Below the pieces are notes generated by a model. It had not been told where the DNA came from and ran no database searches. It saw only the letters and a list, made by a program, of their open reading frames with translations. A stretch of DNA of 37,527 nt from Dialister histaminiformans (GTDB taxonomy: Bacteria > Bacillota > Negativicutes > Veillonellales > Dialisteraceae). The position numbers were made by a program, and so were the translations under genes. The stretch lies in contig NZ_FMXA01000017.1 of NCBI RefSeq assembly GCF_900103425.1, positions 1-37,527 on the forward strand. Reading direction: 5' to 3'. Below are positions 5,970 through 15,072 of the stretch, piece after piece; the stretch's first letter is position 1, and each line of letters opens with the position of its first letter.

Positions 5970-7214
5970 TTATTTGCTGTTTTTTGCTTTCAAAATTTTT
6001 TCCGCAGCGCCGAGTACAGCGAGCATGCCATGTTCAAAAGTCAGCGCGCCCTGCAGGTACATCGTATAAGGAGGTCTTACCGGGCCATCAGCCGATAATT
6101 CAATAGTTGAACCCTGAACGAACGTCCCTGCCGCCATAAGGATGGGGTCCGTATATCCGGGCATAGGTCCTGGAACCGGCTGAACATAGGAATCCACAGG
6201 AGACCAGCTCTGAATAGCTTCGCCAAACAGCCTCATATTTTCCTCTGAGCCAAGTTCAATAGCCGTAATCAGATCTGTACGCAGATGTCCCGGTGCCGGG
6301 GATACCTTAAAGTGCAGCAGATCAAATACGGTTCCTGCATATTCAGCGGTCATTACTGCCTGACGGGTAACGTGCGGTGCCATGAACAGACCTTCAAAGA
6401 ATGAGCGGTATCCAGCGGCATAAGAGCCCATTTCACCGCCCAGTCCCGGAGCTGTCATTTCCTGCGCGCACAGATTAACCAGATCTTTCCGGCCTGTGAT
6501 ATATCCACCGGTAGGAGCAAATCCGCCCCCCGCATTTTTAATGAGAGAACCGGCAGTAATATCGGCGCCCAGTTCAATCGGTTCTTCCAGTCCCGTAAAT
6601 TCCCCATAGCAGTTATCTACAAAGCATATGATTTCCGGATTGATTTCCTTAACCGCTGCCACAATCCTGCGAATATCTTCCGGGAACAGAGAATCTCTAT
6701 CCATATATCCACGGGACCGCTGAATCTGTACCAGTCGTGTATCCGGTGTAACAGCCTTCCGGATATTATCCAGACTATAATGGCCATCGACCAGAGCGGC
6801 TTCCCTGTAATGAACCCCGCGACTGATGAGATTATTGGGTGCGTCTCCGGAAATTCCGATTACACTCTGCAGCGTATCATAAGGAGTCCCCACAGCAGCT
6901 ACCAGGGTATCACCCGGGCGGAGCAAAGCCAGCAGCACCGTAGCCAGTGCATGCGTACCGGAGACAAACTGTGGTCTCACCAGGGCTGCTTCCGCATGGA
7001 ATACATCAGCCCATATTTCTTCCAGCTTTTCCCGTCCTGCGTCATCATAACCATATCCATTAGATGCGGCAAAGTGGAAAAAAGACAGCTGGTGCTTTCT
7101 GAAAGCTTCCAGTACCTTCTGCGTATTTTTTAAGGAAATATCTTCCATTTCCCTGAAAACAGGCTTGAGTTTCTCCATAGCCTGTTCATGAATTTTCATT
7201 AATTCCTGATTCAT
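5970..7214 (-). CDS. ynbB: YnbB-like PLP-dependent enzyme (Met_gamma_lyase family, 'aluminum resistance protein')
   Basis: This 414-residue protein belongs to the PLP fold-type I family often annotated as methionine gamma-lyase-like or aluminum resistance protein, represented by B. subtilis YnbB. The likely PLP-binding lysine is Lys226 in GSLIKNAGGG, Asp200 (FVDN) should pair with the PLP ring nitrogen, and SGTHA at 85-89 holds the phosphate-binding turn. Its biological substrate is not established. Position next to miaA matches the Bacillus neighbourhood. A hairpin and a possible extended -10 lie between miaA and this gene, so it may be transcribed both alone and by read-through. The ribosome binding site is weak (AAGGAC). 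Confidence 0.88.
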   Translation of the reverse strand: MNQELMKIHEQAMEKLKPVFREMEDISLKNTQKVLEAFRKHQLSFFHFAASNGYGYDDAGREKLEEIWADVFHAEAALVRPQFVSGTHALATVLLALLRPGDTLVAAVGTPYDTLQSVIGISGDAPNNLISRGVHYREAALVDGHYSLDNIRKAVTPDTRLVQIQRSRGYMDRDSLFPEDIRRIVAAVKEINPEIICFVDNCYGEFTGLEEPIELGADITAGSLIKNAGGGFAPTGGYITGRKDLVNLCAQEMTAPGLGGEMGSYAAGYRSFFEGLFMAPHVTRQAVMTAEYAGTVFDLLHFKVSPAPGHLRTDLITAIELGSEENMRLFGEAIQSWSPVDSYVQPVPGPMPGYTDPILMAAGTFVQGSTIELSADGPVRPPYTMYLQGALTFEHGMLAVLGAAEKILKAKNSK

Positions 7215-7261
7215 AATATCCGTCCTTGTTCTGAATGGTAGTATTTTTACAAACTTTTTCT

Positions 7262-7309
7262 ATTTTAACACCAGAAGGGCCAGTACGCAAAACTGCGTTC
7301 CGGCCCTTC
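7262..7309 (-). terminator. miaA-distal hairpin and putative ynbB promoter
   Basis: On the minus strand a stem with outer arms 7302-7309 and 7274-7281 (8 bp), a 3x3 internal loop and an inner 5-bp stem follows the miaA stop by about ten bases. It lacks an immediate T run. Directly behind it is an extended -10, TGT-TAAAAT (7262-7270), about 48 bases before the ynbB start. The hairpin may be a weak terminator or processing site. Confidence 0.45.
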
Positions 7310-7319
7310 CTTCTGTCAT

Positions 7320-8231
7320 TTACTTTGCGGAAAATGCGCTGTGAATGATGGATTCCACTTCCCCATACCAGTCCGCTCTGTCTCTTCCCGTCCGGTCCAC
7401 CCACTGAATATATGGCATATGTCGGAACCAGGTCAGCTGACGTTTCGCAAAATGTCTGGTATTTTTCTTTATCAGTTCCCTTGCTTCATCCATGGTTATC
7501 TCCCCATGAAGCGCAAGCAGGATTTCCTTATATCCAATCCCCTTAAACGCCTGGCAGTCTTCCGGAATCCCCTGCTGAAGCAAGGTCCTCACTTCCTGTT
7601 CCAGTCCCTGTTCAAACATAAGATCCACACGCCGATTAATCCGTTCATACAGGGTCTGTCGTTCCATAGTGATACCAATCACCGGCCCGTCATAAACCCG
7701 TCCGGCCGCTTTTCCTGCGGTCTGTTTCTTTCTGTCCTCCGCCAGTTCCAGCGTACGTATCAGCCTTTGTTTATCCGCAGGAATATTTTTTATGTCGGGG
7801 TTCTTTCTGGCCGCTGCGATAAGACCGGAAAGACCTTCCTTTTCATACAGGTTCAGCCATTTCTGCCTGGTGCTTCCCCTGTCCCGGAATTCAAATCCTT
7901 CCAGCAGTCCTTCTATATACATACCGGTACCTCCTACCAGAAATGGTATCTTTTCTTTCTTGTTTTCTTCCTGTATATATTTTCCTGCCGTTTCCGCGAA
8001 TATGGCCGCGGAATAAGGTTCTCCAGGCTCCAGGCAATCCACCAGATAATGAGTGACCCCCTTCATCTCTTCCGGCATCACCTTGGCGGTTCCGATATCC
8101 ATGCCCTTATATACCTGAAACGCGTCTCCGGAAATAATGGAACTTCCCATCTTGCCTGCCAGATAGATTCCCAAATCGGATTTCCCGGATGCAGTAGGTC
8201 CCAGGATGGTTATCAGTCTTTGTTTTGACAT
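7320..8231 (-). CDS. miaA: tRNA dimethylallyltransferase
   Basis: This 303-residue protein transfers a dimethylallyl group to N6 of A37 in tRNAs reading UNN codons. The Walker A motif GPTASGKS is at residues 11-18, and DMGTAK-type (here DIGTAK) and VGGTGMY motifs follow. The open frame extends 36 codons upstream, but GGAG seven bases before the ATG at 8231 and the family N-terminus (MSKQRLITILGPTASGKS) fix the start. It overlaps the methyltransferase gene by 19 bases. MiaB, the next enzyme acting on the same base, is encoded at the head of the same gene block. No hfq follows, unlike in Bacillus. Confidence 0.95.
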   Translation of the reverse strand: MSKQRLITILGPTASGKSDLGIYLAGKMGSSIISGDAFQVYKGMDIGTAKVMPEEMKGVTHYLVDCLEPGEPYSAAIFAETAGKYIQEENKKEKIPFLVGGTGMYIEGLLEGFEFRDRGSTRQKWLNLYEKEGLSGLIAAARKNPDIKNIPADKQRLIRTLELAEDRKKQTAGKAAGRVYDGPVIGITMERQTLYERINRRVDLMFEQGLEQEVRTLLQQGIPEDCQAFKGIGYKEILLALHGEITMDEARELIKKNTRHFAKRQLTWFRHMPYIQWVDRTGRDRADWYGEVESIIHSAFSAK

Positions 8232-9001
8232 ACAATCACTCCATATGCTGTTGACTGTCCCTTTTTGCTGTCTACATAAGTAAATGCAGGGTTTTTGAAA
8301 ACCGGAGAAAAAGGGCGCTCTTTTACAATGACCCTGCACCGGGCTGCCCGGACAGCTTGGGCTAATACGTCTTCCGTCAGTACATCATAACATGCCGCAT
8401 TCCTGAACGCATTCCGGTTATTGATATCTTTTTTTACCGGATGTCTGAACATAGTATCGAAATAAACGACATCCACGCTTTTGCTTTTCGCCTGCTGCAA
8501 CCAGTGGGCAAAATCATCGTGAATGAGGTGTATCCTCCGGATAGCCTGAAGTACATCTTCATCCGCGTCCGAAAATCCGGATATGCCGGCCTGACCAATG
8601 ACCCAGAGAACCGGGCTTTTCTCCAGAGATATGATCTGCCCCTTTCCCTGAAGAGCCCAGGAAAGCACTATAGAGTCTCCGCCGGCGCCAAACGTGGCAT
8701 CCACCACGGTAAGATATTCCTTGTCCGGCAGAAGCTTTACCAGCCGGTCAGCATGTCCATGCTTCATCTGCGCAATGCGCAGTTTGGCCGTACCCAAATG
8801 AAACTTATACAGATTATCACGTGTCCGGTAAACTGGGCATTTTCGTGTAAATTCCAGAAGTCCTTCACAGTCTTCGCCTCCAGTTTCCTCCAGCGTGTCC
8901 CGCCGTTCCATCCACGGCAGATTAAGCTCCCGCGCCGCTGCCTTTGCCTTATGTATCAAATCCTCTGACGCGTCTTTTGATACGGTAACTCCAATCTTCA
9001 T
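8213..9001 (-). CDS. RsmJ-like class I SAM-dependent methyltransferase
   Basis: This 262-residue protein shows SAM motif I VVDATFGAGGDS (99-110) and motif II SLEKSP (125-130), and the catalytic region reads YFDTMFRHP (180-188). This layout matches RsmJ (16S rRNA m2G1516 methyltransferase), whose motif IV is DPMFP, so the likely role is guanine-N2 methylation of RNA. The second position of that motif differs (Thr for Pro), so the substrate could differ. It is embedded between mutL and miaA, overlapping mutL by four bases (ATGA) and miaA by 19 bases, so it belongs to the repair/tRNA-modification operon. Confidence 0.78.
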   Translation of the reverse strand: MKIGVTVSKDASEDLIHKAKAAARELNLPWMERRDTLEETGGEDCEGLLEFTRKCPVYRTRDNLYKFHLGTAKLRIAQMKHGHADRLVKLLPDKEYLTVVDATFGAGGDSIVLSWALQGKGQIISLEKSPVLWVIGQAGISGFSDADEDVLQAIRRIHLIHDDFAHWLQQAKSKSVDVVYFDTMFRHPVKKDINNRNAFRNAACYDVLTEDVLAQAVRAARCRVIVKERPFSPVFKNPAFTYVDSKKGQSTAYGVIVCQNKD

Positions 9002-10905
9002 GGTCTGTGAAATAACCTTCCCAGTTCTCCTGGCGTAAAACGCACAATCGTCGGACGCCCATGTGGACAGACAAAGGGACGTGATGTCTTAAATAAGTCA
9101 TTAATCAGTTCTTTCATCTGCCGTATGTTCAGCGGATCTCCCCGCTTAATGGCGCCGCGGCAGGCAGCAAAAGCCATTACCCGGTGTCTCAGTGTCTCCG
9201 GTGAAGGGATATCCTTCTCGTGATAAGCCACCAGTGCATCGCGAATAACCCGTTCCATATCTTCTCCCGGAAGATCTCCAGGAGCACCGATTATACGAAT
9301 TACATCCGGCCCTGCCTGCTCAAAAGCAATCCCTAAACGCAGAAGCTCATCCTTTCTTTCCTGCAGGATATCCATATCCGTTTCCTCTACATGTACAAGA
9401 ATCGGAACCAGCATTTCCTGCATGGGTATCCCTTCTGCCCTTTCCGCCAGTTTATCGTAGCGGACACGCTCATGGGCTGCATGCTGATCGATAATATACA
9501 AATCTTTCCCATGACAGCATACAATAAAGCATTCCGCTATCTGCCCCAGAGGAATTACCTGCTCCTGCCGTTCTTCCTCATCAGGAATTTCAAACAGAGC
9601 CTGGCTTTCAACTGCCGGTTCTTCTCTGCGGGCAAAATGGGTATTCATAACTTCGGATGGATCGATGACCGGTGTATACTCCGTCCGGTCATTACCGGAA
9701 GAAGAACCATGCCGGAAATTATCCGGATATACCGCATGGCCTTCTGAAGCCTGGGAATACGACGGCTGCCATGAAGATGAATATCTACTGTCACCAGCGA
9801 CAGAATCATCCGTATCTTCACTGACGGTCCCGGACCCCTTAATCTGCACCGGATTGGCATCCATAATATCATGTCCCGGATTTTTTATCATTTCCGTAGA
9901 AATATCTTCCGCGCGGGTGGCTGAAGTAAGCCCGGTAAGTACCGCATGGTAGGTAAGGCGGAACAGCGTCTGTTCATCCGCAAATTTGATTTCCCTCTTC
10001 TGGGGATGCACGTTTACGTCAATGCTTTCCGGAGGCACGGTAAATGACAGAACATATACCGGATGCCCGTTTTTCGGAAGCAGGGAATGATAGGCATTAT
10101 CCACCGCTTTGGAAATAGCCGCATTATCCACCACACGCCGGTTAACTATAATTGTCTGCCCGGAGCGATTGCTTTTAAGCAGCGACGGTTTTCCAATCAT
10201 CCCCTCCAGAATCATCTCATCGGCCTGTTCGCCTGCCGGCAGCATTTCCCCTGCCGTCTTCAGTCCATACAAGGCGGAGATGGCGTCTATCAGCCGGCCA
10301 TTTCCTGGTGTCTCAATCACGGTACGGCCATTGTTGATAAGCCGGAAAGCCACATTGGGATTGGCCAGTGCCATTTTCCCTACCATGGAATTAATCCGGC
10401 TGCTTTCTGTGCGTTCTGACTTCAGAAACTTTTTCCGGGCCGGCACATTGTAAAACAGGTCCCTCACCTCTACGGTAGTCCCTGCCGGAGCGCCGCATGG
10501 CTCTACAGATTGTACCTCTCCGCCTTCAATTTCCAGAACGGTCCCCATATCCTCGTCATGCCTCCGGGTGGTAATACGTCCTTTGGAAACAGACATGATA
10601 CTGGGGAGTGCTTCTCCTCGAAATCCCAGGGAGGCAATGTGATAGATGTTCTCTACAGAACGTATTTTACTGGTAGCATGTCTGACAATGGACAATCTGG
10701 CGTCTTCCGGCGTCATACCACATCCATTATCCGTCACCCGGATATAGGAAATTCCGCCGTCAGCAATTTCTACCTCTATTTCAGAAGCTGAGGCGTCTAC
10801 GGCATTTTCCACCAGTTCCTTCACCGCGTTTACAGGGCGTTCCACTACTTCCCCTGCCGCAATCTGATTGGCCGTTACTTCATCCAGTACATGAATCACT
10901 GACAT
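8998..10905 (-). CDS. mutL: DNA mismatch repair protein MutL
   Basis: This 635-residue GHKL ATPase links mismatch-bound MutS to strand incision. N-terminal motifs are clear: ELVENAVDA (30-38, catalytic Glu30), DNGCGM (59-64), RHATSK (75-80) and GFRGEAL (94-100). A polar linker (about 330-440) leads to the dimerisation/endonuclease domain. DQHAAHERVRYD at 473-484 matches the metal-binding endonuclease motif DQHAx2Ex4E except that the last Glu is Asp. A C-terminal ACRGAIK and CPHGRP complete the zinc site. It is therefore an endonuclease-type MutL, as expected where MutH is absent. Start and mutS stop share a base (TGATG). Confidence 0.96.
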   Translation of the reverse strand: MSVIHVLDEVTANQIAAGEVVERPVNAVKELVENAVDASASEIEVEIADGGISYIRVTDNGCGMTPEDARLSIVRHATSKIRSVENIYHIASLGFRGEALPSIMSVSKGRITTRRHDEDMGTVLEIEGGEVQSVEPCGAPAGTTVEVRDLFYNVPARKKFLKSERTESSRINSMVGKMALANPNVAFRLINNGRTVIETPGNGRLIDAISALYGLKTAGEMLPAGEQADEMILEGMIGKPSLLKSNRSGQTIIVNRRVVDNAAISKAVDNAYHSLLPKNGHPVYVLSFTVPPESIDVNVHPQKREIKFADEQTLFRLTYHAVLTGLTSATRAEDISTEMIKNPGHDIMDANPVQIKGSGTVSEDTDDSVAGDSRYSSSWQPSYSQASEGHAVYPDNFRHGSSSGNDRTEYTPVIDPSEVMNTHFARREEPAVESQALFEIPDEEERQEQVIPLGQIAECFIVCCHGKDLYIIDQHAAHERVRYDKLAERAEGIPMQEMLVPILVHVEETDMDILQERKDELLRLGIAFEQAGPDVIRIIGAPGDLPGEDMERVIRDALVAYHEKDIPSPETLRHRVMAFAACRGAIKRGDPLNIRQMKELINDLFKTSRPFVCPHGRPTIVRFTPGELGRLFHRP

Positions 10906-13475
10906 CAGCGTCCCTCCTTCGCTTCTTTACTTAATCTGAACAGCATGTTCATCGCTTCTATGGGGGTCATCCCCATAACATCCGCATGCGCCAGTTCATC
11001 GATAATGGAAGAGCTGAACAGATTGGACTGCACTTCCTCTGCCGCCGCACTGACCACCGGAGCAACCGGTTTCTTTCCGTCCTCCGCTTCCAGTCCCTTA
11101 AGAATAGTTTCTGCCCTGTCCAGCAGTTCCTGAGGCAGCCCTGCCAGACGTGCCACATGAATACCATAGCTTCTGTCCGCACTTCCGGGAATAATACGGC
11201 GCAGGAATGTAATATCCTTGCCCTTTTCCCGCACGCTGACCGTGTAATTCTTAATATGACTGCTTTCTGATGCCATCACCGACAATTCGTGATAATGGGT
11301 GGCAAACAGAGTATAGGCATGAATGTGTTTATCAATGTATTCTACCACCGCACGGGCAATACTCATCCCATCATACGTACTGGTTCCCCGTCCGATTTCA
11401 TCCAGCAGAATCAGACTGTTTCTGGTGGCTCCGCGAAGAATCTGTGAAACTTCTTTCATTTCTACCATGAACGTACTCTGGCCGGTGGCAATGTCGTCTG
11501 TCGCCCCAACCCGGGTGAATATACGGTCTACCGGGGTGAACGATGCCTGACGGGCCGGCACAAACGAACCCGCCTGCGCCATAATGACCAGAACGGCTAC
11601 CTGACGCATATACGTGGATTTGCCTGCCATATTAGGACCGGTGATGATAAGGATTTCCTGCGAACCATGGTTAAGTTCCGTATCATTAGGTACAAACATA
11701 CCATGTTTCAACGCCTTTTCCACCATAGGATGGCGCCCATCCTGTACGGAAATCCGACCGACGTCAGGGCCGGTGATTATCGGTTTGATATACCGGTCAG
11801 TGATAGCTGCACGGGCAAGACTGGCCAGACAGTCCAGTGCCGCAATGGCTCTGGCTGTTTTCTGCATAGCCGGAATTTCCGGGCGGATCTGTGCCTTAAT
11901 ATCCTGATAAATCTTAAGTTCCAGTTCCTCCGTCTTTTCCCGTGCGCTGAGGGCTTTGATTTCAAACTCCTTCAGCTGCGGTGTAATATATCGTTCCGCG
12001 TTGACCAGTGTCTGCTTTCTTATGTAATAATCCGGAACCGGCAGTTTATTGGAATGCGGAATTTCAAAATAATAGCCAAAAATATTATTAAATCCTACCT
12101 TCAGTTTGACAATGCCTGTTGACTGACGTTCCGATTCTTCCATCTGACGGATCCACTGCTGACTGTTCCGTGTAAGGGAACGCAGTTCATCCAGTTCCTT
12201 GCTGTATCCTTCTTTGATGTACCGGCCATCCTTAATCGTACCCGTTCCATTCTCGTTCATCGAACGGTCAAGAAGGTCATAAACCGGACCATGGATACCT
12301 ATGCTGCGGTTGAGCTTTTTCATCGCTACAGAAGAGGCGCCTCCCAGCAGCTGTTTTATCTGTGGAACAATCCCCAGAGAAGCCTTTAATGCCAGCAGAT
12401 CCTTAGGCGACGTGGTATTGGTCTCAATACGGGTCAGAATCCGTTCAAAATCGAATATCTGCGACAGAAGTTCTTCCAGCCTGGTCATTTCCGTGGCATG
12501 GGATACCAGTTCCTGCACACCATCCTGGCGTATGATGATCCGGTTAACATCTTTCAACGGACGTTCCAGCCAGCGCCGCAGGAGACGTGCCCCCATAGCG
12601 GTATGGGTATTATCCAGAACATCCAGCAGTGTGCCTTTTCTTCCGCCATCGCGCATGTTTCTGGTAATTTCCAGATTACGCAGGGTTTCTTCGCTCAGAG
12701 TCAGGGTATCATCCTGGCGAAGCGGCATAACCGCGTGGAAGGAAGCGGCCGATGTCTTCATGACTTCTTTCAGATAGCCAAGGAGTCCCCGGTAAGCTGT
12801 GGCTACGGCCTCGCTGCCGGTCTGCTCAATCTCTTCCGGGATAACGGCCCCGACATCACCTTCCCTGCGGCGGGACAGCAGACAACCGCCCAGACAGGCG
12901 GATACATAGTGTTCCATGGTCTCATAGAATGCATCCGATACATCCAGCACCGCTTCTGCCGGAGAATACACAGACAGCATATCAAAGAAATCCCCCTTCT
13001 CTTTCCTGCTGTCCCAAAGCCCCCACCAGCACTCGCCAGTAGACACATCGGCCATGGCCGCTGCCAGATTACGGCCTTCTTCATGGATATAAATCAGGTA
13101 ATTATTGGACTTATCCGCAATGGCATTCTCATAGAGAATCGTTCCAGGTGTGATGACCTTAATAACCCCGCGCTTAACCAGCCCTCTGGCCGTCTTAGGA
13201 TCTTCCAGCTGTTCGCATATTGCCACACGGTACCCCTTCTGTATGAGCCGGTAGATGTAATTTTCGGCCGCGTGATAAGGAACGCCGCACATGGGGGCCC
13301 TCTTTTCTTCCCCTGTGTTCTTACCGGTCAGAGTCAGTTCCAGTTCATGAGATGCCGTAATGGCATCATCATAAAACATTTCATAGAAATCTCCCAGCCG
13401 GAAAAACAGGATGGCATCCTGATATCTGGCCTTTATCTCCTTATACTGATTCATTAACGGTGTCTTTTTTGCCAT
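10905..13475 (-). CDS. mutS: DNA mismatch repair protein MutS
   Basis: This 856-residue protein recognises mismatches. The wedge motif FYE is at residues 30-32. The ATPase has Walker A GPNMAGKST at 613-621, Walker B LLDEIGRG at 690-697 and an ATHYHEL motif after it. The C-terminal tail beyond residue 800 is short and variable, as in MutS1 proteins. It lies 26 bases downstream of miaB and is immediately followed by mutL (one-base overlap), the Bacillus-type miaB-mutS-mutL order. The ribosome binding site GAGGA is eleven bases from the ATG, slightly distant. Confidence 0.97.
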   Translation of the reverse strand: MAKKTPLMNQYKEIKARYQDAILFFRLGDFYEMFYDDAITASHELELTLTGKNTGEEKRAPMCGVPYHAAENYIYRLIQKGYRVAICEQLEDPKTARGLVKRGVIKVITPGTILYENAIADKSNNYLIYIHEEGRNLAAAMADVSTGECWWGLWDSRKEKGDFFDMLSVYSPAEAVLDVSDAFYETMEHYVSACLGGCLLSRRREGDVGAVIPEEIEQTGSEAVATAYRGLLGYLKEVMKTSAASFHAVMPLRQDDTLTLSEETLRNLEITRNMRDGGRKGTLLDVLDNTHTAMGARLLRRWLERPLKDVNRIIIRQDGVQELVSHATEMTRLEELLSQIFDFERILTRIETNTTSPKDLLALKASLGIVPQIKQLLGGASSVAMKKLNRSIGIHGPVYDLLDRSMNENGTGTIKDGRYIKEGYSKELDELRSLTRNSQQWIRQMEESERQSTGIVKLKVGFNNIFGYYFEIPHSNKLPVPDYYIRKQTLVNAERYITPQLKEFEIKALSAREKTEELELKIYQDIKAQIRPEIPAMQKTARAIAALDCLASLARAAITDRYIKPIITGPDVGRISVQDGRHPMVEKALKHGMFVPNDTELNHGSQEILIITGPNMAGKSTYMRQVAVLVIMAQAGSFVPARQASFTPVDRIFTRVGATDDIATGQSTFMVEMKEVSQILRGATRNSLILLDEIGRGTSTYDGMSIARAVVEYIDKHIHAYTLFATHYHELSVMASESSHIKNYTVSVREKGKDITFLRRIIPGSADRSYGIHVARLAGLPQELLDRAETILKGLEAEDGKKPVAPVVSAAAEEVQSNLFSSSIIDELAHADVMGMTPIEAMNMLFRLSKEAKEGR

Positions 13476-13501
13476 ATTTTTTCAAGTCCTCTTCTCTGTT
13501 G

Positions 13502-14839
13502 TTATCTGACTATTTCCCCTTTAAACAGCCATGTCTGTGCCGTATCAATCTTTGCTCTGACCAGATCCCCAACAGCTACATCTTCGGATTTCGGGAAAAC
13601 AACCATCTTATTCCCGGATGTACGTCCAAACCAGTGATTTTCATCCTGACGGGTTGGTCCTTCTACCAGGATTGTCACAATTTTGCCTTCCTGTTCTCTG
13701 TTGATTTCCAGGCTGATCTGGTTCTGCACTTCCATAATTTCATTCAGCCGGCGATGCTTTACATCATCTGGTATCTGGTCTTCCATGCTGGCAGCCGGTG
13801 TTCCCTTACGGGGAGAATAAATGAACGTATACGCCGAATCAAAACGTACTTTTTTCAGTAAATCCAGTGTCTTTCTGTGCATTTCCTCGGTTTCTCCCGG
13901 GAATCCGGTAATCAGGTCTGTAGTCAGCACAATATCCGGCATCTTTTCCCGCACATAATCAACCATCTCTTCAAAGTGTTCAATCGTATATCCACGGTTC
14001 ATGCGGCGGAGCATTTCATTATCCCCGTGCTGTACCGGCAGATGCATATGACGGGCCACCTTGGGCGACGCGGCCATCACATCCACCATTTCCCGTGTCA
14101 TATCTCTCGGATGAGAGGTCATATACCGCACGCGTTCTATACCGTCCACTTCATCCAGAGCCCGGATAAGGTCGGAAAAATCGGTACCGTCCTTAAAATC
14201 AAGGCCATAGGAATTGACGTTCTGCCCCAGAAGGGTAATTTCCTTATATCCTTCCGCTGCCAGAGCTTCCACTTCTGCACGGATATCCTCTATGGTGCGG
14301 CTGGTTTCTCTGCCGCGGACATAAGGAACTATACAGTACGTGCAGAACTTGTTGCACCCCTGCATAATCGGCACCCAGGCAAAGATATCGCTCTTGCGGG
14401 AAGCCTTCAGAGTAGAATAGTCTCTTACTCTGGACGGCTTCATCTGCGTAAGGACGACATGGGACTCATGCTGCAGTTTTTCTGTGATAATATCCTTCAG
14501 ATCATGAATATTGTAAGGTCCGATAACGAAGTCAATAATCGGCATGCGCTGAATCAGCTTGCGGCGGTTTTCCTGCGCCATGCATCCGGCAATCCCTATA
14601 AGAAGATTGGGGTTCTTATCCTTCAGCGGTTTAATTTCCCCTATTTTCCCGTATACCTTTTCTTCCGCATTCTGCCGTACACTGCATGTGTTCAGAATGA
14701 CAATGTCCGCCTCATCCATCTCCCGTCCGGGAAGATAGCCCAGTTCTTCCAGCTGTCCGTTAATCTTTTCAGAATCCGCTTCATTCATCTGGCAGCCATA
14801 CGTAATGGTCCAATATCTTTTATTTCCCTGTTTATCCAT
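13502..14839 (-). CDS. miaB: tRNA-2-methylthio-N6-dimethylallyladenosine synthase
   Basis: This 445-residue radical-SAM enzyme adds the methylthio group to i6A37 of tRNA, using the product of MiaA. The N-terminal domain holds three cysteines for the auxiliary 4Fe-4S cluster (Cys16, Cys52, Cys86). The radical-SAM motif GCNKFCTYC gives Cys162, Cys166 and Cys169, and a TRAM domain occupies about the last 65 residues. A TTG eight codons upstream is in frame, but GAGGA seven bases before the ATG at 14839 makes that the better start. It heads the miaB-mutS-mutL-methyltransferase-miaA block. Confidence 0.96.
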   Translation of the reverse strand: MDKQGNKRYWTITYGCQMNEADSEKINGQLEELGYLPGREMDEADIVILNTCSVRQNAEEKVYGKIGEIKPLKDKNPNLLIGIAGCMAQENRRKLIQRMPIIDFVIGPYNIHDLKDIITEKLQHESHVVLTQMKPSRVRDYSTLKASRKSDIFAWVPIMQGCNKFCTYCIVPYVRGRETSRTIEDIRAEVEALAAEGYKEITLLGQNVNSYGLDFKDGTDFSDLIRALDEVDGIERVRYMTSHPRDMTREMVDVMAASPKVARHMHLPVQHGDNEMLRRMNRGYTIEHFEEMVDYVREKMPDIVLTTDLITGFPGETEEMHRKTLDLLKKVRFDSAYTFIYSPRKGTPAASMEDQIPDDVKHRRLNEIMEVQNQISLEINREQEGKIVTILVEGPTRQDENHWFGRTSGNKMVVFPKSEDVAVGDLVRAKIDTAQTWLFKGEIVR

Positions 14840-14900
14840 TATAGAATCCTCATATATTAACAACTAAGCTCCCCGGTAGAAAAGGGAGACACTCCTTTTA

Positions 14901-14909
14901 ATGATACCA
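14901..14909 (-). promoter_or_regulatory. putative miaB-mutS-mutL operon promoter
   Basis: Extended -10 TGG-TATCAT on the minus strand (TATCAT at 14901-14906), about 60 bases upstream of miaB and downstream of the preceding terminator. No good -35. Confidence 0.35.
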
Positions 14910-14971
14910 TGAGCCGGCGCCCCGGAAAAGAAAAAAATACCAGCCAGATACATATTGTTCTTTTTCCATGT

Positions 14972-15013
14972 AAAAATTCTCCTCGTTCCCGGAATTACCG
15001 GTAGGGAGGAGAA
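14972..15013 (-). terminator. terminator of the P-loop/Asp23-like gene
   Basis: On the minus strand a stem of about 15 bp with a small mismatch (ATTCTCCTC pairing with GAGGAGAAT, inner CCGG pairs) is followed by TTTTT. It lies about 60 bases after the stop codon. Confidence 0.8.
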
Positions 15014-15072
15014 TCTTTACACCTGCTTTCACGGGCCGCATACCACAGAAATCCCGCAGAGTGGACTATCTG

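Noticed and set aside
12498-13457. 319-codon plus-strand open frame over mutS
   Set aside because: It is antisense to conserved MutS domains, with no start signal and no recognisable domain.
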